Shown here: one piece after another, positions 36,731 to 47,168 of the stretch
How positions within the stretch are numbered: the first letter of the stretch is position 1
How the letters are laid out: each line of letters opens with the position of its first letter
Origin: Nemertoderma westbladi
Lineage: Eukaryota; Xenacoelomorpha; Nemertodermatida; Nemertodermatidae
Assembly (NCBI GenBank): GCA_032718475.1
Contig: JAUCBJ010002826.1
Location: forward strand, 1 to 64,000
Length of the DNA stretch: 64,000 nucleotides
Direction: 5' to 3'
Made by a program: the position numbers and the translations under genes
Notes under the pieces: model-generated
Database searches by the model: none
The model's input: only the letters and a program-made list of their open reading frames with translations
What the model was told of the DNA's origin: nothing

Positions 36731-37235
36731 AATAAAAAACACTTAATATAGTACATAAATTTAATGGTTAGTTGAATTATTAATTTTTATTGAATTTAAA
36801 AGAATCACTTTAAGTATAGAAATCGTGCATCTGACTACTACAGTACTACTAGGGCGAGCGAACTCGGACAGTGGAAATGAGATCCTTCCAGGCTTCCCGA
36901 TTCTCCATAGTGAGACTATATCTGACTACTGCTAAACAAAAATTCAGTCCAGAATAGGGACCGCGCCAGGTAACCCAAATGGATATAGTACCAAATTATA
37001 AATACAATATTGCAACTCCGGCTTGTATAAACAAACATGCTTCCCTAAACTCGACACGATGCCCCTTAATACAGACAGGAGGCAGAGATAATGTTACGGT
37101 ATGCTGAAATGAATGATATAGAAAGAAGGCCTATTATTTAATACCTATTATATATATCCCTATTGCACCTGTAAAGGTATTTCCTCTGCTGATATTGGAT
37201 TGCCGTTTCCTACTGTCCCAATTAACAGCCAATCG
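36731..37235. other. Intergenic DNA, no gene seen
   Basis: No recognisable gene or repeat between the MITE fragment and the CGCG-rich array. Confidence 0.4.
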
Positions 37236-37515
37236 CGATTTTTTTCGCGATATGTGTATTTTTCTCGCGAGTTTAATAATTTATCTCGCGAGATTAATTA
37301 TTTTATCGCGAGTTTAATAATTTATCTCGCGAGTTTAATAATTTTATCGCGAGTTTAATAATTTATCTCGCGAGATTAATTATTTTCTCGCGAGTTTAAT
37401 CTCGCGAGTTTAATAATTTTCTCGCGAGTTTAATCATTTATCTCGCGAGATTAATTATTTTCTCAGGAGTTTAATCATTTATCTCGCGAGTTTAAACATT
37501 TTCCCGCTAGTTTAG
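37236..37515. repeat. Array of TCTCGCGAG motifs
   Basis: About a dozen units of 21-23 bp combine TCTCGCGAG with AT-only spacers (TTTAATAATTTA and variants). Three copies have the full palindrome TCTCGCGAGA. CpG-dense palindromes in otherwise AT-rich DNA are conspicuous. The last units decay (CTCAGGAG, CCCGCTAG). A CAGA-type microsatellite follows at 37520-37590. Confidence 0.85.
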
Positions 37516-37806
37516 TCATTTAACAAACAAACAGACACATACAGACAGACACATACAGACAAACAGACAGACATACAGACAGACAGACAGACATAATAGT
37601 TGGTCGACCATAAATTATGATGTCAAGGATAACTTCTGAAAAAATAAAATAAAAAAAAGTTAATTAATTAGCAAAGATCAGCCACCATAAAATACATTAC
37701 AGCAGAGGGGACCAGCCAATTATTATCAAGATAAAATATTTCGTGATTTAAATACGGTGGCTGAAAGCGGCCAAACAATATTAATTAAGCGTTTTTTTTT
37801 TAATTT

Positions 37807-38390
37807 CAACCCGGGTTGAAAATAATATCAACCCGGGTTGAAAATAATATCAACCCGGGTTGAAAATAATATCAACCCGGGTTGAAAATAATATCAACCC
37901 GGGTTGAAAATAATATCAACCCTGGTTGAAACTAATATCAACCCGGGTTGAAAATAATATCAACCCGGGTTGAAAATAATATCAACCCGGGTTGAAAATA
38001 ATATCAACCCGGGTTGAAAATAATATCAACCCGGGTTGAAAATAATATCAACCCGGGTTGAAAATAATATCAACCCGGGTTGAAACTAATATCAACCCGG
38101 GTTGAAAATAATATCAACCCGGGTTGAAAATAATATCAACCCGGGTTGAAAATAATATCAACCCGGGTTGAAAATAATATCAACCCGGGTTGAAACTAAT
38201 ATCAACCCGGGTTGAAAATAATATCAACCCGGGTTGAAAATAATATCAACCCGGGTTGAAAATAATATCAACCCGGGTTGAAAATAATATCAACCCGGGT
38301 TGAAACTAATATCAACCCGGGTTGAAAATAATACCAACCCGGGTTGAAAATAATATCAACCCGGGTTGAAAATAATATCAACCCGGGTTG
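37807..38390. repeat. Left 22-bp palindromic array of the transposon (27 units)
   Basis: The unit is CAACCCGGGTTG plus a 10-bp AAAATAATAT spacer (AAACTAATAT in some). The 12-base core is a perfect palindrome at exact 22-bp spacing, about two helical turns. One unit has CAACCCTGGTTG and one spacer reads AATACC. Confidence 0.97.
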
Positions 38391-38570
38391 AAAATACTTG
38401 CATATGACCAATGACAATTCGTTCTATGAACTCTTTGTTGATGAGGTGTGGCGGGAAATATAAATGTAAATATATATGTATCGCTATACTTCTGTTTACT
38501 CCAGTTGTTTGCAGTAGGCCTACAGCAAACATTAGTCCTTTTCGTACGCAGTAGGCCGGCCTAATAAATA

Positions 38571-39927
38571 ATGTCTGTTAATGAAGTACTTACTCAATAT
38601 TACTGGCAAGGATTTACTCACAGAGAAATTCAGCTGCTATTTAAAGAACCTCATGGAGTGTTTATTTCCGCGAGGACAGTTAGGCGGTTGATGTCCAACT
38701 TACAATTGAAAAGGCAATTTAATCCCTCCGAGTTTGGAAGCGTTATTGAAGCGCTCAAATATGAATTGGTGAAGAATAGGGAAGTCACGCAATCACCCAG
38801 TCCTGTTGGTTACAGACAAATGCAGAAGATTCTAATGTATGAGTACAAACATTACGTACCTCGAAAGTTGGTGGCTCACCTGTTGCGCATTCTAGATCCA
38901 GAAGGTCGACAATGTAGAATACGTCATAGACTCGTACGCGGAACATACATTTCCAAAGGGCCAAATTTCTTAATACACATAGATGGGTGGGATAAACTCA
39001 AGCCGTTTTCATTAACAGTTCATGGCGCGATAGGTGAGAGTATTTCTTGATGGTCCGAGATAGATAAAATTGTGTGTGCACTCTGCACGTTTTTACACCA
39101 TGCACTGTTTCAACTTAGGAAATAACCGTTTACCGTATTTACAACGTTTGGTCAGTAGTTAGCGCGCTGGACTGTTGTTCAAGAGGTCCTAATATTCCCA
39201 TTTTCTGTAACCTGTCCCTTCTGTAACCGGGCCCGCCCGTCGAAGGATACATGTGATGCTGAATCTAATTAACTTTCACTTTCAATTCAGTCACTTATTA
39301 TTCACACAGAAATACTCTCACCTGGGTGATATAGATGGTTTTAGCAGAAAACTATTGTGGCTAAAATGTGGAAAGTCAAATAATGATCCTTTTGTAGTCG
39401 CTGGTTATTATTTGGAACTTATTGAGGCATTAGGAGGTGTACCACACATAGTTAGGTCGGACCGAGGAACGGAAAATGTAAATATCGAAATTATCCAACG
39501 GACACTAAGGTTGTCTCAAACAGATAGCTATGCAATGAGAGGTTTAACGTATATATACGGTAAATCTACGAGGAACCAAAGGATCGAGGCATTCTGGTCG
39601 AAGATTCCAGTGTTAGGACTATCACAGTGGATAGAACATTTTAGAAACTTAGAGATGGAGTTATTGGATACTTCAAACGTATTGCATATTGAACTTGTTC
39701 GCTACGTATATCTTCCATATCTCCAAAAAACGTTGGATCTTATAAAACTCCACCACAATACGCACAGACTTCGTCGGTGTGGATCGTTGTCACCTGGAGG
39801 AAAACCGAACATTTTATATTTGCAAAGTCCGAACTACCTTCACACTGTAGAAAGAGATTCTATAGAAACATTGAAAGCGTTTGGATGCACGTTGCCGGCA
39901 TGCATGCCAGAGATTTCGACTCTCTGA
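38571..39927 (+). CDS. DDE (rve-superfamily, IS3-like) transposase
   Basis: ATG at 38571. Two exons, 38571-39033 and 39335-39927, are separated by a 301-bp GT-AG intron. Splicing turns HGAI plus DGFSRK into a continuous integrase motif, which supports the model. The protein is about 351 residues. The N-terminus carries a helix-turn-helix-like segment (THREIQLLF...ISARTVRRLM). The catalytic core shows the first Asp in HIDGWDKLKPF, the second in VRSDRGTEN, and Glu in NQRIEAFW, with 41 residues between second Asp and Glu. The C-terminal part matches the invertebrate integrase-core proteins related to IS3-family transposases. The enzyme would cut and join the terminal repeats at 37752 and 40467. 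The frame is intact with no stops, so it may be active. Naming the exact superfamily is inference. Confidence 0.85.
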
Positions 39928-40267
39928 GAGGGATATCTCCAGGAAGGACAACATCTGCTGGTGATTCCTCCACATTTATGTGGGTCATTACGCGACTGTA
40001 AAAAAACGTTTAAGTTTTTAATACGAAACATGAGCAATGATTTACTAAGGTTATGATGACTATCACTTCTATTATTATTCACTCATTCTATAACTCATAA
40101 TAAACTATAACTATATATAACTCTATAATTCATTCACAGTTAATTCATTCATCACTGCATTGGCTGAGTGATACCTACATATATATATTATATTTATATT
40201 TCCCGCCACACCTCATCAACAAAAGAGTTCATAGAACGAATAGTCATTGGTCACATGCAAGTATTTT

Positions 40268-40411
40268 CAACCCGGGTTGATATTATTTTCAACCCGGGTT
40301 GATATTATTTTCAACCCGGGTTGATATTATTTTCAACCCGGGTTGATATTATTTTCAACCCGGGTTGATATTATTTTCAACCCGGGTTGATATTATTTTC
40401 AACCCGGGTTG
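40268..40411. repeat. Right 22-bp palindromic array of the transposon (7 units)
   Basis: Same CAACCCGGGTTG core at exact 22-bp spacing, with the spacer in the complementary orientation (ATATTATTTT), as expected if the array is part of the terminal inverted repeat. It has 7 copies against 27 on the left. Confidence 0.97.
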
Positions 40412-40747
40412 AAATTAAAAAAAAAAACGCTTAATTAATATTGTTTGGCCGCTTTCAGCCACCGTATTTAACACATAATTATAAGTTTAAAAAAGTTCCA
40501 GCCAATGATTTTACTACCGGTAAGTGTGATATGTCTCGATATGTGATAATTCCGTCTGTCCTTCGTAGGCTATACCCACGGCCATGTACAGATGTATACT
40601 ACACCAGTACTGCAGTCAAGGACTATATGTACAGAAGCAAGGACTGGCACACGGTAAAGCAAGACCTCGCTAGCCTGCTATGGCGTCTCTTTTGTCTTTA
40701 CAGCTTTAGACTCAAAACCTCTAACGCTTGAGGGTGTGTATAACAGC

Positions 40748-43655
40748 TACTACTAGGAACGGCATGCTGCATTGCAGCTGCATTTTTAAGAATGCTGTGC
40801 CGGCTTGTCAACAAAATTGCACCGCCACAACTCCCTATCACCCATGACATTTGCTAGATCATCCGCATCTTTAAGGCCAGTGTCCTTTAAGATGCGTCTC
40901 AAGAAAGTCATGGGCTGTCCACCATGCTTATTCACTCCATGAGGCTGCCAAAGTACAAGATTATGCACTGGCTGGTCCTCACGGCGAAAGCAATGTCCTG
41001 CAAAGCGGAGGCGATTTTGTTCTAGTGTCAAGCTTGGGGGAACCAATGAGACACCTCCAATGTTATATAGTGTATGGTTGGAGATGTGTGCATTGTACTT
41101 GACACAATGAACCCGGCGTAGCATTCTTGTGAATGTGCCATCCAGAGATTTGGTGTCCTCAGCAGTTAGAGCCCAGCATGGACTCCCGTAGAGGAGTACT
41201 GGAACTACTGCTGCTCTAAATAATCGGACCTTAAGTTTCCGATTAATTCTAGGTGACTTCCAAATCCTGGAAAGCCTATTCAAGGCTGCCCATGCCTTTC
41301 CCTTACGTATTCGAAGGTCCTCACCTGACTTCCGGATCCATGATCCCAGGTAACAGAAGTCGTCCACATGCTCAAGCATACCATCCTTTGAGCTTATGCT
41401 CATCCGATCAGAGACTTGCTGGGGACGTTCAAAGTTAACTGTCAGAATTTTGGTCTTTCTGGAGTTAATAAAAAGACCAACACTAGAAGCAGCATGTTCT
41501 AATGAGCTGAGGAGCCGTTGGGCTCCCTCTAATGATTCTGAGAGTACTCCTAAGTCATCAGCAAAGTCTAGATCAGTTAGGTACTTGGCAGGATTTCCTC
41601 GACTTCTGGAGCCAGTAGGTGGAGTTATCATCACCCCATCATCATTATGATGATCTAAGGACATGCGTAGAACATAGTCAACCACAATAATGAACAAGAA
41701 TGGTGCAAGTGTGTCTCCTTGGAGGACGCCCCATAACACTTCAAATGGTTCTGTGTCACCGTCAACAGTAGACACAAATGTTGTCGAACCATCGTATACT
41801 GATCTGATTGCTGCAATAATTTCATCAGGAATCCCATATAATGAAAGTATGCTGAACATACGTGACCGAGAGACTGAATCAAAGGCCTTGAAGAAGTCAA
41901 CAAAGATAACAGCCAGATGCCTGTCTTTCTTTTTTGATAATTCTTCAATTATCCTTCTAAGTGCCAAAATGGGCTCCATGGTCCCACGACCTTTACGGAA
42001 CCCATTCTGATTTCCACGGAGCAGTCTCTCAATGGGATCCCTGATGCGATTTAATAGAATCCTATTGTATAGCTTTGCAGCAATCGAGATCAATGAGATT
42101 CCCCGAAAAGAACCATAGAGTGTTAGGTTGCCCTTCTTGGGAACTGGCACCAACTTATTTGTTTTCATTTCTTGTGGGACTCTTGTTGTTCGATACATGT
42201 CTACTATGATGGGATAGATGAGCTTTAAACACTCAGGTATTTTAAAGACCTCAGGGGGAACACCATCTACTCCACTGGCACGATTGGTCTTAATGCTCTT
42301 TGCAGCAGCCTTCACTTCTGCAAAGGAGATATCGCCAATGGGAATATCTGGGAGTACAGACTCAGACACTTTTACTTCTATAAAGTTATCAGGCAATACC
42401 CTGTCATTATTGAGGAGCTTTTCAAAGTGGGCTTTCCAACCATTGAGGCGATCGGCTGGTGATTCAGCCTTAACCTTGGTGGTTGGTTGGCTTTTCCGCC
42501 CAGTAAGCAGATTGATCGATTTCCATGCCTGGGATGATTGCCTGCTGTCGTCAGCATCATTGATGGCATCAACCTGTTGGTTTATTAGCTCCTGTAGATT
42601 AACAGAGTACTGCCTGTTCAGGGACCTAGATGCAGCCTTAACTGCATTCTTGGCCGCTGTAGTCTGTTTGAGTCGGGACTCTTTCTGCGCCTTATGAAGG
42701 TCATTTCGGCACTTCTGAATTTTGTTGTCAGTCCAGGGGGCCCTTTTCCTGTTTCGCGGGTATACAGGAACTGTTTCTGCAGCTGCTAACTTAACTGCTT
42801 CTGTAAAGGCAGTATAGCCCTCACAGTGATCTGCCGCCTCAGAGGCAAGAGCCTCATACCTGTTGCTCAGCTGTAGTGTGAAGCTGGATCTCACACTTGG
42901 CTGTTGCAACAGAGAGGACCAGTCATGCCGCGGCAAGGCAGATTTCGTTGTTCTGCTAGCACGCAGACTAAGTCTTACCTTGGCCACAATAAGGCGGTGA
43001 TCACTGGAGAAGGGTCGAAGTGTAAATGCATTACAGTCTTGTATAGAGCTCCTGTATTTCCTACGAAACAGAATATGGTCTATCTGGGACTTGTGACCAC
43101 TGGGTCCACTATGAGTCCATAGCTTTCCAGTTCGCTTCTTGAACTGGGTTCCAGCCGAAAACAATCCATTTCCATCGATAAAATCCTGAAGATGGACAGA
43201 ATTTCGGTTAACACTATTGCTATAGACCCAGGGCGATGTAGGTGATTGATGCAGACTTGCATTAAAGTCTCCCAGGAATGTTAAGAATGCATGCTGATCC
43301 ACTCCATCAGTAACTGCTTGTAGATTGTGGTAGAAATTTTCCACCTCCTCTACAGGGGCAACACTAGTTGGAGAGTAGCACACAATCAGAACCACCTTAG
43401 GAAACTTCTTAGCCAGTTTTCCAGAACATGAGAAGTGGCAACGGATGATGCGGTTAGAGATTTGGTCTATTTTGTCCAATGCTGCATGTGCAGTTGGATT
43501 CATCAATAGACCAATTCCACCATTGCCACTATCATCTGCTGACGCGAGGGCGAGTCGCCAACCGCCCCCCATGTCCTTAATCAGAACCTCATCAGTCTGT
43601 CCAGTCTGCATTCGGTGCTCTTGAACACCCACTCCGCTAAGAGAAAGCCCACTGC
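40748..43655 (-). mobile_element. Nearly full-length non-LTR retrotransposon (APE plus RT)
   Basis: The insertion is bounded by an 11-bp target duplication, TGTATAACAGC, at 40737-40747 and 43656-43666. Its 3' end (low coordinates) has a CCTAGTAGTAG tail rather than poly(A). Two shorter copies of its 3' end, at 59724-60415 and about 61296-61555, end in the same (TAG)n tail. The 5' end starts inside the endonuclease domain, so the copy is 5'-truncated by a small amount. Confidence 0.93.
40786..43632 (-). CDS. Non-LTR retrotransposon polyprotein: endonuclease and reverse transcriptase
   Basis: About 948 residues with no internal stop. The frame stays open upstream of 43632 to the insertion boundary, so the listed start is only the first available codon. 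In order: an APE-type endonuclease with GVQEHR near the start, LGDFNAS, and a C-terminal SDHRLIV (residues 1 to about 230); a linker; and a reverse transcriptase at about 430-730 with SGVDGVPPEVFK, FRGISL, NQNGFRKGRGT, VDFFKAFDS, LQGDTLAPFLF and the catalytic LDFADDLGVL. A conserved C-terminal tail follows (RMLRRVHCVKYN, NRLRFAGHCFRRED, ELWRCN). It nicks target DNA and primes cDNA synthesis from the nick. The clade cannot be fixed by eye. The loss of the first endonuclease strand suggests this copy cannot move by itself. Confidence 0.92.
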   Translation of the reverse strand: MGVQEHRMQTGQTDEVLIKDMGGGWRLALASADDSGNGGIGLLMNPTAHAALDKIDQISNRIIRCHFSCSGKLAKKFPKVVLIVCYSPTSVAPVEEVENFYHNLQAVTDGVDQHAFLTFLGDFNASLHQSPTSPWVYSNSVNRNSVHLQDFIDGNGLFSAGTQFKKRTGKLWTHSGPSGHKSQIDHILFRRKYRSSIQDCNAFTLRPFSSDHRLIVAKVRLSLRASRTTKSALPRHDWSSLLQQPSVRSSFTLQLSNRYEALASEAADHCEGYTAFTEAVKLAAAETVPVYPRNRKRAPWTDNKIQKCRNDLHKAQKESRLKQTTAAKNAVKAASRSLNRQYSVNLQELINQQVDAINDADDSRQSSQAWKSINLLTGRKSQPTTKVKAESPADRLNGWKAHFEKLLNNDRVLPDNFIEVKVSESVLPDIPIGDISFAEVKAAAKSIKTNRASGVDGVPPEVFKIPECLKLIYPIIVDMYRTTRVPQEMKTNKLVPVPKKGNLTLYGSFRGISLISIAAKLYNRILLNRIRDPIERLLRGNQNGFRKGRGTMEPILALRRIIEELSKKKDRHLAVIFVDFFKAFDSVSRSRMFSILSLYGIPDEIIAAIRSVYDGSTTFVSTVDGDTEPFEVLWGVLQGDTLAPFLFIIVVDYVLRMSLDHHNDDGVMITPPTGSRSRGNPAKYLTDLDFADDLGVLSESLEGAQRLLSSLEHAASSVGLFINSRKTKILTVNFERPQQVSDRMSISSKDGMLEHVDDFCYLGSWIRKSGEDLRIRKGKAWAALNRLSRIWKSPRINRKLKVRLFRAAVVPVLLYGSPCWALTAEDTKSLDGTFTRMLRRVHCVKYNAHISNHTLYNIGGVSLVPPSLTLEQNRLRFAGHCFRREDQPVHNLVLWQPHGVNKHGGQPMTFLRRILKDTGLKDADDLANVMGDRELWRCNFVDKPAQHS

Positions 43656-44489
43656 TGTATAACAGCAGTGGGGGTCGTGTACTAACGTATGAGGTTGTGT
43701 GTAACTAATGGTGGGGGGTTGTACACATTAACATGGAAAAATTACTGGCGTAACTTTTTACCTTACTGCAATAAGTTAAAACTGTACTGCAGTAACGTGT
43801 TACCTTACCGCAGTAACCTTTTGCCTTAGGCCCTACTGCCCTACTGCAGTAAGTTAAAACCGTCAGACCGTACTACCGTAACGTTTTAGGTGGTTACAGT
43901 ATGGTAAAACGTTAGTGCAGGCAGTACCGGTACAGTTTTAACTTACTGCTGTACTGCAGTAAGGTAAAAAGTTACTGCTGTACTGCAGTAAGGTAAAAAG
44001 TTACTGCAGTAATTTTTCCACGTTAATGCTGTAATGTACAACCCCCCACCATTAGTTACACACAACCTCAGACGTTAGTACACGACAGCACGACCCCCAT
44101 TGCTGTTATACACACCCTCAAGCGTTAGAGGTTTTGAGCCTAAAGACTGAAAGAGACGCCATAGCCTGCTAGCGAAGGCCATGTTGTTTGTTGTTTACAG
44201 GTTTATGTTACCGGTAATCAAATCAGTTCAGCAGTTTGAATGATAAACATACACATTTCAGGCATTCTGGGGTAAAAATGATGTAGAATCTATTGCTGGT
44301 ATTAGTTTTTCAATTACCTGTCTGCCTGTTGCTTTCATCTGTTCATGTATTGCTATCTATTCTATATTATAATGTTCTGATGTTTCTTAATACTGCAAGG
44401 GGGCATTAAAGTTTGAGAAACGGAGTGACAGAAAAAAATATAATTTGTGTCAAAATTTCGAAAGACAGAGAAAGCCAAAACGGGTGACA

Positions 44490-45091
44490 GACCGAACGTA
44501 ATCAGGATCGAACGTAACATAGTTTTTACGACTCGAACGTAACCTCAATTATGTTACATTGGATCCTATAACTATGTTACATTCGATCTACAAATTACTA
44601 AGCCCGAATGTAACATACATTTATTTCAGTTGTGTTTTGATTTCAGGCAGTCAGGAGTTAACCGATGAAATGCTTCGTTTATATACAGGCAGACAGGAAG
44701 AAACAGTTTGGTGAGTACAAAACAAAGACCCAAAACCCAATTACTGAATTATGTAACTGCAGTAACCTGCATCATCTTGTAATATGTGTTAATTTTCGTT
44801 TGTTGTTTTGGTTCCACCAACACGCTTCTGTAACCTGCTCCTTTAAATAAAAGTAGGCTAAACTTAACCTCAAAAATCTTGTAACATGTGTTAACTTTCG
44901 TTTATTGTTTTGGTTCCCCCAACACGCCTCTGCTGCTATGTAACGTGCTCCTTCAAATGGCCATGTTACATTCGGGCTTAGTAATTTGTAGATTGAATGT
45001 AACATAGTTTTAGGATCCAATGTAACATATAAATGCGGTTACATTCGATACGTAATAACTATGTTACATTCTATCCTGATTACTTTCGGTC
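44490..45091. mobile_element. Foldback MITE with CGAATGTAACATAGT repeats
   Basis: Arms of about 140 bp (44490-44628 and 44958-45091) are inverted copies starting GACCGAA. Within each arm, ATGTTACATT / AATGTAACAT words recur several times in both orientations. The centre holds two tandem ~110-bp segments (about 44775 and 44880) with TCGTTTATTGTTTTGGTTCC and CTGTAACCTGCTCC words, related to the 68-bp array at 32.2 kb. No target duplication is clear. Confidence 0.8.
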
Positions 45092-45891
45092 ATGTATCCA
45101 GCCAGAACGCGTGTTAAGAGATTCAACCAAATTGTTTCTAGTCAGCTGTTATGTTATGTTATGTTATTAATGACGCCAGAGTAACAATAAGTTCATGATT
45201 GCACCTTTAAATTTAGAGATACTGCATACACACATATCTGGCAAAAGTACGCTAATCAGCGTATATGAAGATATAAATATCACATTGTAATAATTAAAAA
45301 TATACGAATATTATTTAGGCCTACAGTATTTGTAAAGTGAATGTAAAATGGCAAGTTTACAGTACGTACATAATCAAATCAATTGTAATGAAGAGTTATA
45401 TTTTGGGTAGCTACCCTCCCCTTCTAAGTAAAAATAAGTAAAACCGACAAGGTAATTTTAAAATGAGAATAAAATATACATAGCTGACTTTTATATACTG
45501 TAAAGTAGTTGCTAAAAAAGGGTATATTTACAATATGTTTGTCTTACTTACAAAATGTTAACTGTGTTCTAAAATAATTTCAAATAATGTTGTGTAGAGA
45601 TAGTAGGTACAGTAGCTACAAATAATTACAATTAATGTTCTCAAATATAATAATTACGCCAATACAGAATGGCTTAAAATAATTACAAATAATAATGATC
45701 TCAAATATAATTACATTAAAAATATGTGAAAATACTAAAAATATAGCTAAAAATATTTGCAAGTAATGTTCTCAAAAATAATTATAGGCTACCAATACGG
45801 ACTATACAGACTAACAAGGGACATAAATAAGATATACAGGGGGTATTAATATTAAATTAAATAAAAAAAAGGGATATATATATATAAAGAT
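45092..45891. other. AT-rich intergenic DNA, no gene seen
   Basis: Short repeated words such as AATAATTACAAATAA and ATGTTCTCAAATATAAT, but no ordered array and no coding signal. Confidence 0.45.
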
Positions 45892-46420
45892 TTAACCGAA
45901 GTGTCTGCAACCGAAATATCTCTGTAGGGTAAAGTTTGCTACTGCCACTTGGCGCACAGGAGTGTCGCTGTATATATTCATTTTACGGGACATTTCACAG
46001 TCTAGTCTATTTTTGAACGCATTCAAACATGGAATACCAAGGGCATTACGTGCATTTACAACACAGTCCGGTAAAATGTTCCAAATGTTGACCACCCTAT
46101 CCGCGAAGTTGTTGCATCTTCTTTGAGTCCTACAGTTCGATCGTTTATACAGTGCCAAGGAGGATCCCCGTGTTGAGTACTGGTGAAGTTCAGTACGAAA
46201 TTGAAAGAAATTACTTCGTTCGATATTGTCAATCCCGTGAATAAACTTGTATGTTGTTATAAGGTCTGCTCGTACACGTCGATATATTAATGTTGGTAAT
46301 TTGAGTGCCCTAAGTCGGTTTTCAGTAGGCCATGTATGATGTACTGATGTAGGCCCTGATGAAAAACGGGATGAAATGATTTTCATTATATGTAGGGATG
46401 GAAAGATAGATAGGCCTACT
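45892..46420 (-). pseudogene. 3' fragment of a CR1/jockey-like LINE
   Basis: The minus-strand frame ending at 45892 encodes the typical C-terminal tail of CR1/L2/jockey-like reverse transcriptases: TENRLRALKLPTLIYRRVRA, TTYKFIHGID, TRGSSLALYK, FADRVVNIWNILPDCVV and NAFKNRLDCEM. The open frame continues to 46572, but the upstream part is not recognisable. No RT catalytic core is present, so this is a 5'-truncated relic of a different LINE from that at 40.7-43.7 kb. Confidence 0.8.
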
Positions 46421-46572
46421 GAGATAGGCCTATACCTACTGATATAGAGTATGGTAAGTAACTGTAGTGGTAGTAGTAAGTGACTGTAGAGTGAAGGATG
46501 ATTTAGATTGCATGGCAATTGTATCTGTGTACAGGTGTATCCGCTCCGCATTACCAGATTACATACAGACAC

Positions 46573-47168
46573 AGTTACAATATTTAACTATTATTGGTAC
46601 CGGTACAAGCAACCATCAACCACCTCCCGAAGCAGCACCAGACAGCCAGAGATTACTAGCAAAAATAAACTATCACCAGTCAGGATGTGTTTGTGTTATT
46701 GACTCTCATTTATCTGTTTATTAGGGTATATTGGTCAGTTGGTTTTGGTTAGAATATGCCACTCTAACTTCTAAGTATAACCTGGCCCTACCCCTTAACA
46801 TTTCAGGATCTAAGAAATGACCATAGACTGATAGAAGGACTTAATGATGCAGAACCATATAAGCCGTATTCAATGCAGCAATGAGTTAGTTAAGTTGCCA
46901 AATATGGCAACAACGGCAGAACGGGTTTATACAGTTGCCAAATCAGGCAATCAGAAATGTTGCCAGATTTCGCTTGGTTGCCAAATATGGCAATCACAAT
47001 CATTGCCAGATTTGGCCATTGCTGCATTGTACCTAACTGCTAACTGACTGTAGTAAAATACTACAATTCAATTTATTTTGTAACCATTTTATCGCTCTAT
47101 TTTTTATTAAAGAATTGATCAACAAAAAAAGTGCCAATAATTTAAGAATAAAATTACGTATCACCGGT
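46573..47168. other. Intergenic DNA, no gene seen
   Basis: A small cluster of TTGCCAAAT(A/C)TGGCAA-like words at 46895-47020 forms short inverted pairs. One dispersed GGTTTTGGTTAGAA core lies at 46740. ACCGGT at 47163-47168 may be the left target duplication of the next element. Confidence 0.45.

Larger units (their letters stand above)
37752..40467. mobile_element. Autonomous IS3/rve-type DNA transposon with array-bearing terminal repeats
   Basis: The outer terminal repeats start ATACGGTGGCTGAAAGCGG at 37752 and match the complement ending at 40467 over about 55 bp. Both ends abut TTAA (37748-37751 and 40468-40471), a likely 4-bp target duplication. Next come arrays of a 22-bp palindromic unit (27 copies left, 7 right, in mirror orientation). 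Then another ~90 bp of inverted repeat runs to about 38485 and 40185. The interior encodes a spliced DDE transposase at 38571-39927. Architecture and protein resemble eukaryotic IS3-like (IS3EU) elements. Ginger-type rve elements are an alternative. Appears complete. Confidence 0.88.
40675..44167. mobile_element. Foldback DNA element split by a LINE
   Basis: The left arm (40675-40747) and the right arm (about 43990-44167) are inverted copies, sharing GCTATGGCGTCTCTTT, CTCAAAACCTCTAACGCTTG and AGGGTGTGTATAACAGC. The arm continues on the far side of the LINE at 43656, so the LINE landed inside an existing foldback element. Both ends abut GCTAGC (40669-40674 and 44168-44173), a candidate 6-bp target duplication, though palindromic. 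The middle (43780-44040) is rich in TTACTGCAGTAA-type palindromes. Confidence 0.78.

Noticed and set aside
37807-38390. Regular palindromic repeats resembling a CRISPR array
   Set aside because: The spacers are identical 10-mers, the organism is a eukaryote, and the array is part of a transposon's inverted repeat.
41253-42697. Several open frames antisense to the LINE ORF
   Set aside because: They are shadows of the reverse transcriptase frame and lack their own features.
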